In this document: positions 5,883 to 6,964 of the stretch, piece after piece
How positions within the stretch are numbered: the stretch's first letter is position 1
Layout of the letters: each line of letters begins with the position of its first letter
Assembly (NCBI GenBank): GCA_027066725.1
Contig: JAMONC010000310.1
Location: 1-6,964, forward strand
Origin: Desulfobacterales bacterium
Lineage (GTDB): Bacteria > Desulfobacterota > Dissulfuribacteria > Dissulfuribacterales > JAMONC01
Direction of reading: 5' to 3'
Length of the DNA: 6,964 bases
Notes under the pieces: generated by a model
Database searches by the model: none
Told to the model about the DNA's origin: nothing
What the model saw: only the letters and a program-made list of their open reading frames with translations
Translations under genes and position numbers: made by a program

Positions 5883-6771
5883 TTTTTCCCCCTCCTCCCT
5901 TGTTTTTTAATTCCATAAGATTAGGACCAATTTCGATTAATCCTAAGTCTGTGATTTTTAGTATATGTGTAGAAGAATCATGCCCACACATTCTACAGCC
6001 ATCTATTCTAAAAAGACGGATCATTTCACCTATAGGAAGTCCATACATTCTTTCCTTGTAGGTGGTATCAATTATTTCTTTAAATAAAACCATTGTTCCA
6101 TCTACAATATGAGAAACTGCATAACCTCCTGCTGCCTCAGCAGAAAATTCTTCATGTCCAGAGCGTTTTTGTGCTACAAGTAGTGCTGTTTGATGCCATT
6201 TTTTTAAAAAGTTGTATATAGGGCGAACTATGGATCTTGCTTGCATTTCACGATTCTCATAAAATCCTGTAATAGAATCTATAACCACTATCTGAGTCTT
6301 ATATGTTTTTATTACATGTGCTAGTGTATCTAAGAGTGCTAAATAATCTTCCCTTAATATCCTATGGCTAGAGGCGTCTATAATAATGATATTGTCATCA
6401 ACTTTTTTTTCTTCTAAATTCATTGATTTAGCTCGTTCTTTTAGTGCCATAGCCACAAATTCTGCAGGTGTTTCCACAGTTATAAAGGTAACTTTGTTGT
6501 CATTTGAAGCTTGATAGACACTAAATTGTTCTACAAGTAAACTTTTTCCAGTATCAGATACCACTGTAATATTAAATACACTATATTTAGGTATTCCCCC
6601 TAAAGGTTTTTTTACAGCCTTTCCTTTTGTTATTTGAGATGTAAAGAATAAATCATCTAGTCCCTTTATACCTGTTGGTATTGCTTCCAACTTTGGTGCT
6701 TTTTTACTAATTTCATTTAGGGTAGAGATACTATCTAATACTACACGCTCATTTCTTACTGTTTCTCCCAT
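5869..6771 (-). CDS. KaiC-domain RecA-like ATPase (AF_0795/TIGR03878-like family)
   Basis: This 300-residue protein has a single RecA/KaiC domain. Visible elements are IPTGIKGLDDLF (31-42), the P-loop VVSDTGKS (70-77), a strand ending in a glutamate (FITVETP, E100), Walker B IVVIDSITGF (161-170, D165), and the LLVAQKR and HIVDGTMVLF strands (197-203, 221-230). Near the C terminus C259, C262, H264 and H269 form a CxxCGH-x4-H cluster that may bind metal. The P-loop has V70 where glycine is usual. Single-domain KaiC relatives of this kind are found in archaea and thermophilic bacteria and are thought to act in signalling or regulation, not circadian timing. GAGGTGA just upstream supports the start. 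The HTH partner gene overlaps its 3' end by 14 nt, so the two proteins are probably made together and may interact. Its precise role is unknown. Confidence 0.8.
   Translation of the reverse strand: MGETVRNERVVLDSISTLNEISKKAPKLEAIPTGIKGLDDLFFTSQITKGKAVKKPLGGIPKYSVFNITVVSDTGKSLLVEQFSVYQASNDNKVTFITVETPAEFVAMALKERAKSMNLEEKKVDDNIIIIDASSHRILREDYLALLDTLAHVIKTYKTQIVVIDSITGFYENREMQARSIVRPIYNFLKKWHQTALLVAQKRSGHEEFSAEAAGGYAVSHIVDGTMVLFKEIIDTTYKERMYGLPIGEMIRLFRIDGCRMCGHDSSTHILKITDLGLIEIGPNLMELKNKGGGGKNDTK
5883..5898 (-). promoter_or_regulatory. Ribosome binding site of the near-KaiC gene, inside the ATPase gene
   Basis: On the minus strand GGGAGGAGGGGG lies 6 nt before the ATG at 5882. In the ATPase reading frame the same bases encode the glycine run near residues 292-295, so the coding sequence and the translation signal share the DNA. 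Confidence 0.8.
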
Positions 6772-6775
6772 AGTT

Positions 6776-6782
6776 TCACCTC
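6776..6782 (-). promoter_or_regulatory. Ribosome binding site of the KaiC-like gene
   Basis: GAGGTGA on the minus strand ends 4 nt before the ATG at 6771-6769, a normal position relative to its GAGG core. It supports the chosen start. Confidence 0.7.
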
Positions 6783-6818
6783 AATTAATAAATTCTATAA
6801 TAAAATTAAGAAATTATA

Positions 6819-6873
6819 ATTCAATAGCAAGGCAACAGATTTAGACTTTAATAAATAAAATATACTATTGAAT
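6819..6873. repeat. Inverted repeat ATTCAATAG / CTATTGAAT in the KaiC-like gene leader
   Basis: Exact 9-bp inverted arms at 6819-6827 and 6865-6873 are separated by 37 bp. Both lie in the predicted untranslated leader of the KaiC-like gene, the distal one at the predicted transcription start. They could be paired operator half-sites, for example for the HTH partner protein, or arms of a leader stem. Chance is possible in AT-rich sequence. Confidence 0.35.
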
Positions 6874-6881
6874 ACAACTTC

Positions 6882-6910
6882 TTTATAAAATGTAAAAAAA
6901 TAGTTGACAA
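6882..6910 (-). promoter_or_regulatory. Predicted sigma-70 promoter of the KaiC-like/near-KaiC operon
   Basis: On the minus strand TTGTCA (6910-6905) and TATAAA (6887-6882) are separated by exactly 17 bp and each matches consensus at five of six positions. The predicted start near 6875 gives a leader of about 104 nt to the ATG. Confidence 0.5.
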
Positions 6911-6933
6911 TTTATAACAATAAATAATATCCT
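6904..6933 (+). promoter_or_regulatory. Possible plus-strand promoter reading out of the right edge
   Basis: A consensus TTGACA (6904-6909) overlaps the minus-strand -35 box. Downstream candidates for -10 are TAATAT (6925-6930, spacer 15) or TATCCT (6928-6933, spacer 18), neither ideal. GGTGGGGGA near 6943-6951 could be a ribosome site for a gene starting beyond the window. The rest of 6772-6964 holds no other gene that I can see. Confidence 0.3.
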
Positions 6934-6964
6934 TATTACAAGTGGTGGGGGAAATTCTCTGTAG

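Noticed and set aside
1..6964. CRISPR arrays, insertion sequences, attachment site at the tRNA
   Set aside because: I saw no regularly spaced repeats, transposase or integrase, and no second copy of the tRNA 3' end in the window.

Overview
The window is AT-rich bacterial DNA with dense coding and strong GGAG-type ribosome binding sites. It contains a sigma-54 activator with a matching -24/-12 promoter, an ANTAR response regulator, and a KaiC-like ATPase paired with a helix-turn-helix partner. That last pair is known to me mainly from archaea and thermophilic bacteria. A thermophilic, probably anaerobic bacterium (Desulfobacterota, Thermodesulfobacteria, Nitrospirota or similar) fits best, but this is inference from gene families and not a taxonomic identification.

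Layout. (1) 17-2035, plus strand: a two-gene unit of an amidohydrolase of the 5'-methylthioadenosine/S-adenosylhomocysteine deaminase family (mtaD) and a LOG-type nucleotide phosphoribohydrolase, both acting on adenine nucleosides or nucleotides. (2) 2044-2160: a promoter and a complete tRNA-Gln(CUG) gene. (3) 2190-2945, plus: an ANTAR response regulator starting 29 nt after the tRNA, with no terminator seen between them. (4) 2938-3963, minus: a sigma-54 enhancer-binding protein reduced to AAA+ plus Fis-type HTH, overlapping the ANTAR gene tail to tail by 8 bp. (5) 3964-4268: a 305-bp divergent regulatory region. (6) 4269-5189, plus: a papain-family (C1) cysteine peptidase without a signal peptide, closed by a strong hairpin terminator. 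(7) 5259-6771, minus: a KaiC-domain ATPase followed, with a 14-nt overlap, by a small HTH protein of the 'near-KaiC' type. (8) 6772-6964: a leader and promoter region, possibly with a second promoter reading out of the right edge.

The most coherent new-looking unit is the activator/peptidase pair. The intergenic region carries a -24/-12 element with exact GG-N10-GC spacing, a perfect 17-bp dyad (TGT-N11-ACA) about 98 bp upstream of the predicted transcription start, and a weaker TGT-N11-ACA site 34 bp further up that overlaps the activator's own predicted -35 box. This predicts that the activator switches on the cytoplasmic peptidase and may control itself. The activator has no sensory domain, so its input must come from elsewhere. 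The second unit of interest is the KaiC/HTH pair: its P-loop has lost the first glycine, it carries a Cys/His cluster near the C terminus, and its tetraglycine tail is encoded by the next gene's ribosome binding site.
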